Shown: positions 1 to 6,813, counted from the stretch's first letter. The stretch is DNA of 16,958 nucleotides from Bacteroidales bacterium UBA1756 (GCA_002314795.1 DCHI01000066.1:1-16958); one strand, 5' to 3'. Notes: a model not told the origin generated them from the letters alone. Numbers and translations are program-made.

Positions 1-1
1 T

Positions 2-898
2 GAGCTTGCGAAACTTGAATTAAATTATTTGTGTCCAATGCTCGCGGGCTCGTTGGTATCCTTTGATTTCAAAGAAAAAAACAAACATCAGTATTGCATT
101 ATCAAGGTCGAGAAATCGACTCACCCCATTTGGGTGAAGGGCGAAAAGGATTTGTTCATTCGTCAAGATGGCAGAATGAAACGTATCTGGGGTGAGCCAA
201 TGAGCGAACACATTTTCAAGATGATGAAAGAATCTGTTGATAGTGCTGCCGGTGGAGCTGTAGCTGTAGCCACTCTGGACGATGCACATCTGTCTGCTTT
301 GATCAAAAAAATCATCAATGCACAAAAACCCACCATTGAGTTGCCCAAACCACCTGAAAAAGAGATTGATTACTGGTTGGTATGGCAGGCGGACGGCTCG
401 TGGCAACGTCAACGTGCCAAGTCAACGAAATGTGCGATGCAAGTTCCCGTCTATAAAGATTGTGGTATGCAGATTGTTCTGTTCTGCTATGGCACGGGGC
501 ACGTAGTTGCTGTGCAACTGGCAAAACTGCGGGCCAAAGTCAATTTGAATCAACCACAAAAGTCGCAGTGGACACCGGGCAAAACGCCCACCAATATTTT
601 TGTCGTGGAACCATCTTCCTATCTGGTAATCAAAAGTATTGATTACAATGGCACAGAATCAGTCAAATTGCACGCAGTAACAGATTTTACGCCAGTTGCA
701 AAAGGGACCGCGGTTGGAGCCCCCATTTTGCCGGATGGCTCGGAACCACAATCCTATCATATTGTTAGCGCTGAATATAAGGGAAAATTCCAAAACCTTA
801 TCGTTCCCAAAAATAAACGTGCAACTGCAAAAGGAGAACCTCTGAATAGCGGAACTTTCCAAGACAAAATAGCCTATTTGGAAGCGTTGATAAAGTAA
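2..898 (+). CDS. Schlafen/AlbA_2-domain protein, 5' end cut by window
   Basis: The reading frame is open to the left edge, so the gene begins outside the window; 298 residues are visible. A TTG at 29 and an ATG at 38 are possible starts but no promoter or leader precedes them, so a truncated gene is the better reading. Visible residues 1-60 resemble the end of an AlbA_2 (Schlafen-type, putative nucleic-acid-binding) domain: a P-M-L stretch, a strand ending in KVEKSTHPIWV, then DLFIRQDGRMKRI, which matches the family's pattern of S..PV followed by FY-R-x-G-x-x-x-x-x. The remaining 240 residues, rich in beta-type sequence from YWLVW onward, match no family I can name; a distant likeness to gyrase-type C-terminal repeats is only an impression. 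It converges on the AAA+ gene. Family call is moderate, function unknown. Confidence 0.5.
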   Translation, partial: ELAKLELNYLCPMLAGSLVSFDFKEKNKHQYCIIKVEKSTHPIWVKGEKDLFIRQDGRMKRIWGEPMSEHIFKMMKESVDSAAGGAVAVATLDDAHLSALIKKIINAQKPTIELPKPPEKEIDYWLVWQADGSWQRQRAKSTKCAMQVPVYKDCGMQIVLFCYGTGHVVAVQLAKLRAKVNLNQPQKSQWTPGKTPTNIFVVEPSSYLVIKSIDYNGTESVKLHAVTDFTPVAKGTAVGAPILPDGSEPQSYHIVSAEYKGKFQNLIVPKNKRATAKGEPLNSGTFQDKIAYLEALIK

Positions 899-910
899 TC
901 TTTCCCCTCT

Positions 911-944
911 CAAGGCAGGAATGTCCTCAAACACCCCTGCCTTG
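911..944. terminator. Hairpin between convergent genes
   Basis: CAAGGCAGG (911-919) and CCTGCCTTG (936-944) form a perfect 9-bp stem with a 16-nt loop in the 62-bp gap between the two convergent stop codons. No long T tract follows on either side, so it is a probable bidirectional terminator or 3'-end stabilising hairpin rather than a textbook one. Confidence 0.6.
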
Positions 945-960
945 TTAGAAGAGCCCCCCT

Positions 961-2637
961 CTATTTCCCAAAGCCGAGGGCCTTGCCTTCTCCGCCGCTC
1001 TTGATGTTCTCCTGCTGACAGTAGCGTCTCAAACGCTCCAACGTGAGCCCCTCCCCGTCGAGCACGTAGTCAATCATCGACTTGCGGGCGATGTTCTCAA
1101 TCTGACCGCCTGAAAACTCGTACTCCTTCGCAATGATTTCAGCGTCGCTGTCAGCAATCGTCGGCAACATCGTTTTCCAAATCGACTGACGGGCCTTGAG
1201 ACACGGCTTGCCCAGACGAATCTTGTAGATGAATCTTCTTTCAAAGGCGGGGTCAAGGTTGGTGGCCAGATTGGTGGTCGCCAAGACGATTCCTTTCTGC
1301 TTTTCCATATTTTCAAGGAAAATGTTGGCAATCGTATTCTCCATCTTGTCGACGGATTGCGTGGCTCCAGACATACGGCTGGTGAGAATCCCGTCGCACT
1401 CGTTCAGCAGAAGGATGGGCGCGCGTTTGCTTTTTGCCACGAGGGCATTGTAGTCGTCCCAAAGTTTCTGACAAAGTTGCTCGCTCTCGCCTACCCACTT
1501 GCTGCGCAGTTCACTGAGGTTGACTTGGAAAATGTCACGCTTGCAAGAACGGGCAATTTCAAGCACCGTCGCGGTCTTTCCCGTTCCGGGGCCGCCGTAA
1601 AGCAGACAGCACACGCCCGTACGCATTCCGCTTGCCGCAAGTCTTGACTGCACCTGTTTCAAATGGTTCCCTTCCATCAAATGAAACAACGTACTGATTT
1701 GCAACTGGTCTTCATCGTTGTAAAACAATTCTTTGCGGTCAATCTCCTTGTAGCTATGAAGGTGCGAAGCATTACGCGGAGATTTCTTCACCAACATTGG
1801 AAAGAATTCCTTTTTTGCTTTGTCGGACAGACGGTAGGAATTTCTCATAGCAACTCCTTGATTGTTAGCAATTTCAACCAATCCTTTCTTGAAAAGCATA
1901 TTGGTCTGATTGCTCAATTCGGTACAGGTGCGGCGAAAGGCGGATCTATTGTCAAAGATGAATGAAAAATCGAAGGGCTCAACGTCCGCATCACCGCGCT
2001 TAACGAAAATCATACAGAAGAAAATCAGAAGCTGTTTGTCGTTTTTTGAAAGCACATTGGACCACTTGTTGATTTTTTTCACGACATCCAAATCAGGATT
2101 CGCCTCGCACAAGTCGTTGATTCCATTTTCGTGCTCGGCCGCGCTCAACATTCCGTCGTCACGTTTGCTGTAGAGGTCATCCAACATTGAAAAGAACTCC
2201 TCCCAGTTGTTGCAGCGCAAACTTTGAGGCGAAAACGTCTCATCCTTGATGATGGCGCTCATCGCCTGTGTGGTAATTCCGTAGGTGAGTTCCTTCTCGC
2301 CGAAGCGAAAATCTTCTCTTCTCCAGATGATTTTTTTCATCGAAAGATTATCCAAACTATCAATCAATGAATACATTCGTATATTGCTAATATCCAGATG
2401 GTTGGCCATCTCTTTCGTGGAAGCGGTTCCTTTTTCCAAAATGATGGAAAGCATCACCGCCTGAACGGAATCGATATCGAATTTCTCCTTGACATAGTTA
2501 AGCGGAAGCTCGGCACTGATCAGAAATTCACCGTTGATGTGGGAATTTTCACATCTGTAATAAATTTGTTCAAAGGCCTCGATGGCGTTTTTCGGACGAG
2601 GAAGAAAGTCGGTCTGGGAATCATAGTTTTTTTTCAT
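961..2637 (-). CDS. Winged-helix plus AAA+ ATPase
   Basis: A 558-residue cytoplasmic protein. The C-terminal third is a classical AAA+ module: Walker A GGPGTGKT at 348-355, the WVGESE pore-loop region at 381-386, Walker B ILLLNECDG at 408-416, sensor 1 in TTN (N456), arginine-finger-like FERRF at 465-469 and a sensor-2-like SGGQIENIARK at 509-519. The usual Walker B aspartate is asparagine here (N412) while E413 is kept. The N-terminal 300 residues have helical, winged-helix-like stretches (around 50-110 and 195-275) and resemble Bacteroidota proteins annotated as ATP-binding AAA proteins with DNA-binding N-termini. Single ATPase domain, no signal peptide. It probably remodels or unloads a protein partner; substrate unknown. 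It is the last gene of a minus-strand run; no TAnnTTTG box was found in the 172 bp upstream. Confidence 0.85.
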   Translation of the reverse strand: MKKNYDSQTDFLPRPKNAIEAFEQIYYRCENSHINGEFLISAELPLNYVKEKFDIDSVQAVMLSIILEKGTASTKEMANHLDISNIRMYSLIDSLDNLSMKKIIWRREDFRFGEKELTYGITTQAMSAIIKDETFSPQSLRCNNWEEFFSMLDDLYSKRDDGMLSAAEHENGINDLCEANPDLDVVKKINKWSNVLSKNDKQLLIFFCMIFVKRGDADVEPFDFSFIFDNRSAFRRTCTELSNQTNMLFKKGLVEIANNQGVAMRNSYRLSDKAKKEFFPMLVKKSPRNASHLHSYKEIDRKELFYNDEDQLQISTLFHLMEGNHLKQVQSRLAASGMRTGVCCLLYGGPGTGKTATVLEIARSCKRDIFQVNLSELRSKWVGESEQLCQKLWDDYNALVAKSKRAPILLLNECDGILTSRMSGATQSVDKMENTIANIFLENMEKQKGIVLATTNLATNLDPAFERRFIYKIRLGKPCLKARQSIWKTMLPTIADSDAEIIAKEYEFSGGQIENIARKSMIDYVLDGEGLTLERLRRYCQQENIKSGGEGKALGFGK

Positions 2638-2754
2638 AGCTAATAATTTTTTGGGTTAATGGTTAATGTGATATTTTGTTTTCGTAATATATTGATATTT
2701 AATTATTTGATAGTAATATGGTTTTTGATTTGGATTGTATTTTCGATATTGCCA

Positions 2755-2785
2755 CCCCTTCGTCCCCCCCTAAATAGAAGGGGAC
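2755..2785 (-). terminator. Competing hairpins after the WG gene
   Basis: CCCCTTC (2755-2761) pairs with GAAGGGG (2777-2783). Alternatively GTCCCC (2762-2767) pairs with GGGGAC (2780-2785). It lies 25 bp beyond the WG-protein stop codon. No T run follows on the minus strand, so termination is possible but not shown. The rest of the 172-bp gap up to the AAA+ gene is AT-rich with no further structure seen. Confidence 0.3.
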
Positions 2786-2809
2786 TATTTGGCTTTGTCC
2801 TCTCCTTTA

Positions 2810-3598
2810 TTAGTGGTCCTCCTGTTGGGCACAGATGAGGTTCGCGCTCCATTCTTCGAATTTGGCGTTATCATCGGGATTATCGCTGTTTTCTAACGAG
2901 TTATATTCAAATTTAGAAATGAAATTCCCGTTAAAATCGACATATCCAACCTCCTTGTCAAGTGTGAAAATCATCGGGTCTTCCGGTTCATCGGGGAATT
3001 CCACACTGTCGTACTTGGGCGCGATGATGACATTCTGGTTCGGAAGGAACACACCCTCTTTACCTTCGCCACGAAGGATGATAGCATCGCTGAAACGCTC
3101 GCAGTAGGCATCCAAACAGCAAGGCAGGGCCTCAGTGCCATCGGGAAGAAGAATGCCGAACTTCTCCGAGCCGTTCTTCTTGAAATAGAAGCTGTAAGCC
3201 CATTCAACATTCTCCATATCGTCGTAAACAAAGTCAGTGATTTCGGTGCCAGAGCCGTCGGTCTTCACCAAACCGTACTTTCCGTTCTTGAGTGCGGGGA
3301 TGGCGGGCATTTTGTATTCGTAATGGAATGTGCAGAGAAAATCGTCGTACCGAGCGGGAACGATGATGGCTCCGGTAATGTCTTTCATACCGATTTTGCC
3401 GTTCTCATCTGTGAACATATACGACATCCAATCGTAGTCGTTTTGGAAACGGTTCACTTCGTCCAAAAGCGCTTGGTCGGACGTCCCGTCTCCGTTTTGG
3501 CTCTGTTCCCAGAGGTCCGATACACGGTTGTATTCAGCTAAAAGATCTTGGTTCATTCTCGGTTTCTGGTTGGTTCTTCTTTTTTCTTGTTCTTTCAT
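2810..3598 (-). CDS. WG-repeat protein
   Basis: A 262-residue protein without signal peptide or membrane segment, so probably cytoplasmic. After a charged, helical N-terminus (1-55) come about five WG-type beta repeats, each with a K-x-G core followed by a short strand and a D/N-G turn: GKIGMKDITG at 67-76, GKYGLVKTDG at 106-115, EKFGILLPDG at 145-154, KEGVFLPNQ at 180-188 and EVGYVDFNG at 216-224. The intervening strands carry the typical I-I-x-P-x-Y-D form (VPARYDD, APKYDSVE). WG repeats are thought to be binding scaffolds; no enzymatic residues are apparent. The gene lies between an ADP-ribosylglycohydrolase and an AAA+ ATPase on the same strand. WG proteins often sit in variable accessory or toxin-immunity regions, but the role here is not shown. 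Confidence 0.75.
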   Translation of the reverse strand: MKEQEKRRTNQKPRMNQDLLAEYNRVSDLWEQSQNGDGTSDQALLDEVNRFQNDYDWMSYMFTDENGKIGMKDITGAIIVPARYDDFLCTFHYEYKMPAIPALKNGKYGLVKTDGSGTEITDFVYDDMENVEWAYSFYFKKNGSEKFGILLPDGTEALPCCLDAYCERFSDAIILRGEGKEGVFLPNQNVIIAPKYDSVEFPDEPEDPMIFTLDKEVGYVDFNGNFISKFEYNSLENSDNPDDNAKFEEWSANLICAQQEDH

Positions 3599-3649
3599 AA
3601 TAAATTGATTTAATGGTTATTAATAAAAAAAATATTGTTTTTAAATGAC

Positions 3650-3659
3650 ACTGTACAGT
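3650..3659. repeat. Perfect 10-bp palindrome
   Basis: ACTGTACAGT is its own reverse complement. It lies about 50 bp upstream of the WG gene and overlaps by three bases the left arm of the 136-bp structured element. It could be a protein-binding site or part of that element's end. Confidence 0.35.
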
Positions 3660-3792
3660 CTCTATCAGGGACGTAAGCCCTGCGTCTCACGAATGTTTTA
3701 ACAAAGACGTGAGCGTACGAGCATAGCACAACGATAGCAGGAAATCACGCAAGAGTGAGATCTTATCGCGGCAATGCGAATGAATAGAGACT
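3657..3792. repeat. 136-bp structured element with 9-bp terminal inverted repeats
   Basis: The outer arms AGTCTCTAT (3657-3665) and ATAGAGACT (3784-3792) are perfect inverted repeats. Inside are at least four local hairpins: CAGGG/CCCTG (3666-3682, 7-nt loop); CTCACG/CGTGAG (3686-3713), which extends by two pairs past a bulged T; TCAC/GTGA (3745-3758, 6-nt loop); and TCGC/GCGA (3766-3779, 6-nt loop). The interior is clearly richer in G+C than the AT-rich DNA to its left. The right arm overlaps the stop codon (3791-3793) of the ADP-ribosylglycohydrolase. It could be a MITE or other dispersed palindromic repeat, or a structured 3' UTR or small RNA. No flanking target duplication is visible. Confidence 0.6.
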
Positions 3793-4582
3793 AAAAAATA
3801 TTGTCGAAATTATGGTTCACCTGAAGCATCCAGTCGGGTAACATTTCAAGTGATTTTTTCACCAATTCGTCAGGAATTTCTTTGTAGAAAGCGTAGGCCA
3901 TAGGCCCGGCGATGGCGGCCAAAGTGTCGGAATCGCCAGCTAAAGCGATGGCCAATTTGATACAATCCACGTAATCTTTTGATTCCAAAAAACAGATGAG
4001 GGCAGTCGGCACGGAACCCTGGCAAGTTACGTCAAATGAGTACGTTGGGTGAATGGCAGCGTAGCTTTTTTCGGCCCACTCGGGATAATATTTTTCCAAG
4101 ACTTCTTTGCGAATGTAGGCCTTGTCCTTACCTTCTTTCAAGAAAAAAATGGCAAGAGCCGTGACGACGGCGCCTTTGATGCCTTCGGGGTGGTTGTGGG
4201 TAGGCAAGGCCGTCGCCGTGGCTAACTGGACACACTCGTCTTCCGTCTTGGCCAACCAGCCCGCCGCGGAACAGCGCATCGCGCTCCCGTTTCCGAAGCT
4301 CCCGTATGGCTTTCTCACATCGTTGGAAAGCCATTGACGGAAACGTCCGCCATAGCCGGCGTGCGGGTGCTGGCGACAACGGTTCCAGAGATTCTCGGAC
4401 ATATCCGTACCTGCCATCAGTGCTTCTGCACAGGCAAAGGTGCAAACCGAATCATCGGTAAAATGTGAATAGGGGTGAAGAATTTGAACTTCGTCGTAGT
4501 TCTTGGTCCGATTCCTGCGACCTTCATACGCGCTCCCGGCAATATCACCGATGGCGGCACTTAAAAGTAAATTTTTTTTCAT
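3791..4582 (-). CDS. ADP-ribosylglycohydrolase family protein
   Basis: A 263-residue cytoplasmic protein of the DraG/ARH family, which removes ADP-ribose from proteins, nucleic acids or small conjugates using two Mg ions. Metal-binding signatures are in the usual order: AAIGDIAGSAYEG at 9-21, FTDDS at 41-45 (the T-D-D metal motif), GNGSAMR at 97-103, THNHPEG at 128-134 and a C-terminal GDSDTLAAIAG at 216-226 with D217 and D219. The usual G-G-D-T-D-T is GDSDT here, a conservative change, so activity is expected. Length is normal. It lies 36 bp downstream of the Nudix-fold regulator and must be co-transcribed with it, which points to control by ADP-ribose or a related nucleotide sugar. The actual substrate cannot be read from sequence. 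Confidence 0.9.
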   Translation of the reverse strand: MKKNLLLSAAIGDIAGSAYEGRRNRTKNYDEVQILHPYSHFTDDSVCTFACAEALMAGTDMSENLWNRCRQHPHAGYGGRFRQWLSNDVRKPYGSFGNGSAMRCSAAGWLAKTEDECVQLATATALPTHNHPEGIKGAVVTALAIFFLKEGKDKAYIRKEVLEKYYPEWAEKSYAAIHPTYSFDVTCQGSVPTALICFLESKDYVDCIKLAIALAGDSDTLAAIAGPMAYAFYKEIPDELVKKSLEMLPDWMLQVNHNFDNIF

Positions 4583-4618
4583 AGCGTTGGAAATTAATAA
4601 TTTAAATGATTCATATTT

Positions 4619-5341
4619 CTAAAATGTTAAACCTATTTTTTTCTTTTTCAGCTCTTCGTAAACGTCTTTATTGAACGTGTAGATTATCGTCTTGCGGTTG
4701 TTCTCCTGTTTTTCTTCCGAACTGAGCAACATATTTCCATTTAGAGATATCTTGCTCATCTTGTTGGCGAAATTCCCGCGGTCCAGCTCGACTCCCAAAA
4801 TTGCTTCGTATAGATGTCGTAACTGTGTCATTGTGAATTCTTTGGGCAGAAGGTCAAATCCAATTGGCTTAAAATGAATACGTTCACGCAAAGTGGCGAA
4901 TGCGTCTTGCAAAATCGTTGTGTGATCGAAGGCAAGTCCCATTTTTTGGACTTCGTTCAGTGTAAACCAATCCGCTTTTTCGGAATTGCCGCCCGGTTTC
5001 ACATCCTGCTTGTGAATCAGTGCATAATATGCCACCGTGACGACTCGTCCGCGATCGTCGCGTTTCATTCCACTGTAGGTGTGAAATTGCTCCATAAAAG
5101 CTGCGATTTGTGTCTTCGTTTCCAGCTTGCGACGGGCACACTCGTCGCAAGTTTCATCCAATTTCACAAAACCACCCGGCAGTGCCCACATCCCTTTGCA
5201 AGGACCGTCGTTACGTTGTACGAGCAAAACTTCCAAGTTCATCTTTTCAGAATCATAACCGAAAATGACACAATCGGTCGTGACAGGAAGACAGCCAGGC
5301 GGGGGGAAAGGGACAAATGATTTGTTTTCTGTATTATCCAT
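4619..5341 (-). CDS. Nudix-fold transcriptional regulator (NrtR/AraR-like)
   Basis: A 240-residue protein with an N-terminal Nudix fold (about 18-135) and a C-terminal winged helix (about 160-235) carrying the NrtR-type pattern FDLLPKEFTMTQL, YEAILG, LDRGNFANKM. The Nudix box starts correctly (G57, E63, R71), but the remaining catalytic positions are changed: K72, T75 and K76 stand where glutamates should be, and Q78 replaces glycine. It should therefore bind rather than hydrolyse its ligand. In family terms this is an NrtR-like regulator. NrtR senses ADP-ribose and controls NAD genes, while the Bacteroides relative AraR senses arabinose. Pairing with an ADP-ribosylglycohydrolase favours an ADP-ribose-type ligand, by inference. 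It is the first gene of the operon, and the two inverted repeats just upstream suggest autoregulation. Confidence 0.85.
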   Translation of the reverse strand: MDNTENKSFVPFPPPGCLPVTTDCVIFGYDSEKMNLEVLLVQRNDGPCKGMWALPGGFVKLDETCDECARRKLETKTQIAAFMEQFHTYSGMKRDDRGRVVTVAYYALIHKQDVKPGGNSEKADWFTLNEVQKMGLAFDHTTILQDAFATLRERIHFKPIGFDLLPKEFTMTQLRHLYEAILGVELDRGNFANKMSKISLNGNMLLSSEEKQENNRKTIIYTFNKDVYEELKKKKIGLTF

Positions 5342-5365
5342 TTAATGCGGGTAGTTTTTTTCTTG

Positions 5366-5399
5366 TGTAATTTTTACAACAGGTATATTGTATTTACAA
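5366..5399. promoter_or_regulatory. Paired operator-like inverted repeats
   Basis: Two perfect inverted repeats: TGTAA-TTT-TTACA (5366-5378) and TTGTA-TT-TACAA (5388-5399). Both end in the same TTTACAAC string, at 5373-5380 and 5393-5400, so the sites repeat at 20 bp, about two helical turns. They lie between the -7 box and the start codon of the winged-helix regulator, where a bound repressor would block transcription. This is likely its autoregulatory operator; no experimental consensus is claimed. Confidence 0.5.
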
Positions 5400-5404
5400 C
5401 GCTG

Positions 5405-5412
5405 CAAAAGTA
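5405..5412 (-). promoter_or_regulatory. -7 promoter box of the regulator/glycohydrolase operon
   Basis: On the minus strand this reads TACTTTTG followed by CAGCG, a perfect match to the Bacteroidota TAnnTTTG element. A start near 5400 would give a leader of about 60 nt containing both inverted repeats. A clear -33 TTTG at normal spacing is not seen. AAAAGT-ATA-ACTTTT (5406-5420) overlaps the box as another palindrome. Confidence 0.5.
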
Positions 5413-5640
5413 TAACTTTTATTTGTTATATGTAGTGTTTTTTACGATTTTTAAATATTTTTTTTATAAATAATTGATTTGCAATCATTTGTACAATAAA
5501 ATCAAAGAACATTTATACAATTACAAACTCAGTTTATGCTAACAGCATTGGATAGGAACAAATCATTTGGGAGTTTTGTTGCATCCATCAGACAAAAAAA
5601 TGCACTTTCATTCAAATTTGATGAATTCGTGTGGTCCTAA

Positions 5641-5670
5641 AAAAAGGGGTGTCACGATTGACGCCCCTTT
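5641..5670 (-). terminator. Rho-independent terminator of the coiled-coil gene
   Basis: On the minus strand, AAAGGGGCGTC and GACACCCCTTT form an 11-bp stem (5643-5653 with 5660-5670, one G-T wobble) around a 6-nt loop. The 3' strand runs into a tract of seven T's. It begins about 28 bp past the stop codon at 5699. Confidence 0.85.
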
Positions 5671-5698
5671 ACCGCAAAAAACATTTTAAAAATAGGGA

Positions 5699-6544
5699 TT
5701 AAAAGTAAACTCGGGTTTCTTTTTGAGTAGGATCTAAAGAAAAAACGTCATTGTCCGACACGCGAATAACAAAGAGGCCCTTTTCAGCGGCGTATTGGTC
5801 TGCGTCGCGGTTGTAATTGATGGCTGCAATGGCCGCATAGACATTCACATCGGCATACCGAGGAAACACCTCCTTGAAATGGCTCATTTGTTCTAAGAAG
5901 TGGTCGACATCTTCCTTTTCGCACTTGATTTTGACTTCTACGGCAACAGCTTCGGTAGTGTCGTGGTAAAAGAGATCGACCTCCATACGGCGCTGCGTCT
6001 GCTTGTTCGTCGCCTTCATTTCTTTCCAACAACCCACGATATTGAAACCCAAGTCTTTGAAGAGGTTCAAAGCGGAAGGTTCCATCAACCCTTCCACGAT
6101 ATGCCCGCTCTGAGATAGGAAACGGTTGGTGATTTCTTTGATTTGCTTCCTGAACTCGACGCGGGATTCTTGTAACTGTCGTTCGTGCTCTTGGATTAGC
6201 TTGTCGTGCTCTTGAATACGACGGTCCGTCTCTTTGCGATAGGATTCAAAGCGTTTCCAGAACTTTTTTTCGTTTTTTTCTATTTTTTTGTCCGTCTCTT
6301 TCATTTGCTGGGCCGTCTCTTTAAATAGTCGGTCCGTCTCTTTAATACGCCGGTCCGTCTCTTGCATACGTCGGTCCGTCTCTTGCATACGTCGGTCCGT
6401 CTCTTGCATATGCTGGTCCGTCTCTTTAATACGCCGGTCGGTATCTTTCATTTGTTCCGTAACAGAGGCAATCATTTCACGCAGTTGTTCCCAACTATAT
6501 GAGTTGGTCGCTTGCAATGGAGAAGAGGGTGTATTTTCCATCAT
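5699..6544 (-). CDS. Coiled-coil protein with PD-(D/E)XK nuclease-like domain
   Basis: A 281-residue protein. Residues 20-145 are one long predicted coiled coil built on seven-residue units of the ETDRRMQ/ETDRRIK type, repeated about eight times between 33 and 88. The C-terminal part (about 145-281) looks like a restriction-endonuclease-like fold: E151 in HIVEGLMEP, then EVDLF with D190, then VEVKIK with E203 and K205, giving D-x12-E-x-K. This architecture is common in Bacteroidota and cyanobacteria in proteins annotated DUF3782 or as nuclease-like hypotheticals, usually with no known role. The catalytic triad appears complete, so nuclease activity is possible but unproven. It has its own promoter box and terminator, so it is a single-gene unit. 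The repeat region is made of near-identical 21-bp DNA units and could vary in copy number. Confidence 0.75.
   Translation of the reverse strand: MMENTPSSPLQATNSYSWEQLREMIASVTEQMKDTDRRIKETDQHMQETDRRMQETDRRMQETDRRIKETDRLFKETAQQMKETDKKIEKNEKKFWKRFESYRKETDRRIQEHDKLIQEHERQLQESRVEFRKQIKEITNRFLSQSGHIVEGLMEPSALNLFKDLGFNIVGCWKEMKATNKQTQRRMEVDLFYHDTTEAVAVEVKIKCEKEDVDHFLEQMSHFKEVFPRYADVNVYAAIAAINYNRDADQYAAEKGLFVIRVSDNDVFSLDPTQKETRVYF
6278..6445. repeat. 21-bp coding tandem repeats, eight units
   Basis: Units end in GTCCGTCTC (plus strand) at 6298, 6319, 6340, 6361, 6382, 6403, 6424 and, diverged, 6445. Units 6362-6382 and 6383-6403 are identical over all 21 bases; the outer ones diverge by a few. Each unit encodes one heptad of the coiled coil, so gain or loss of a unit keeps the frame. 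Confidence 0.9.
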
Positions 6545-6599
6545 CCATATATTTGTTAAAACTATGATTCGAATGTTCCCACATCTTTGAAAACGGCGG

Positions 6600-6607
6600 C
6601 AAAGATA
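6600..6607 (-). promoter_or_regulatory. -7 promoter box of the coiled-coil gene
   Basis: On the minus strand TATCTTTG, followed by CCGCCG, matches TAnnTTTG and lies 55 bp upstream of the start codon at 6544. No -33 element at usual spacing was found. Confidence 0.45.
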
Positions 6608-6750
6608 CTACAATAATTTTACAAATCACATCTGATGAAATATTTTTTTTGAAAATTTTAGGAAAACAACTTTCCAGCTCAAACATAAAAAATGTCTAAA
6701 AGAATCATTGGGAATAGCGACCCGAAGGTAGTAAATAGTTAATCAGGGCG

Positions 6751-6776
6751 AAAAATTCAACAAACTATAGTTGAAT
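6751..6776 (-). terminator. Terminator of the cysS operon
   Basis: On the minus strand ATTCAAC (6770-6776) and GTTGAAT (6755-6761) form a 7-bp stem with an 8-nt loop, followed directly by a short T run. It starts about 38 bp after the M16 stop codon. The stem is AT-rich, so its strength is uncertain. Confidence 0.55.
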
Positions 6777-6813
6777 CAACTAATTATTCCTCGCTGTAGT
6801 TACCTTTATGAGT

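Larger units (their letters stand above)
5342..5698. other. 357-bp gene-free AT-rich control region
   Basis: No coding sequence is supported here. The left third holds the promoter box and operator-like repeats of the Nudix-fold regulator. The middle holds more TACAA-type motifs: TTGTACAA at 5489-5496, TACAA at 5516-5520 and TTACAA at 5521-5526, plus a TGATT/AATCA inverted repeat at 5475-5487. The right end carries the terminator of the coiled-coil gene. Confidence 0.6.

Noticed and set aside
3657..3792. tRNA or known riboswitch in the structured element
   Set aside because: No cloverleaf, no anticodon arm and no T-loop GTTC-type sequence; it is 3' of its gene on the minus strand, so a riboswitch for the WG gene is not supported either.
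6278..6445. CRISPR array
   Set aside because: Units are contiguous 21-bp tandem repeats inside an open reading frame with no spacers.
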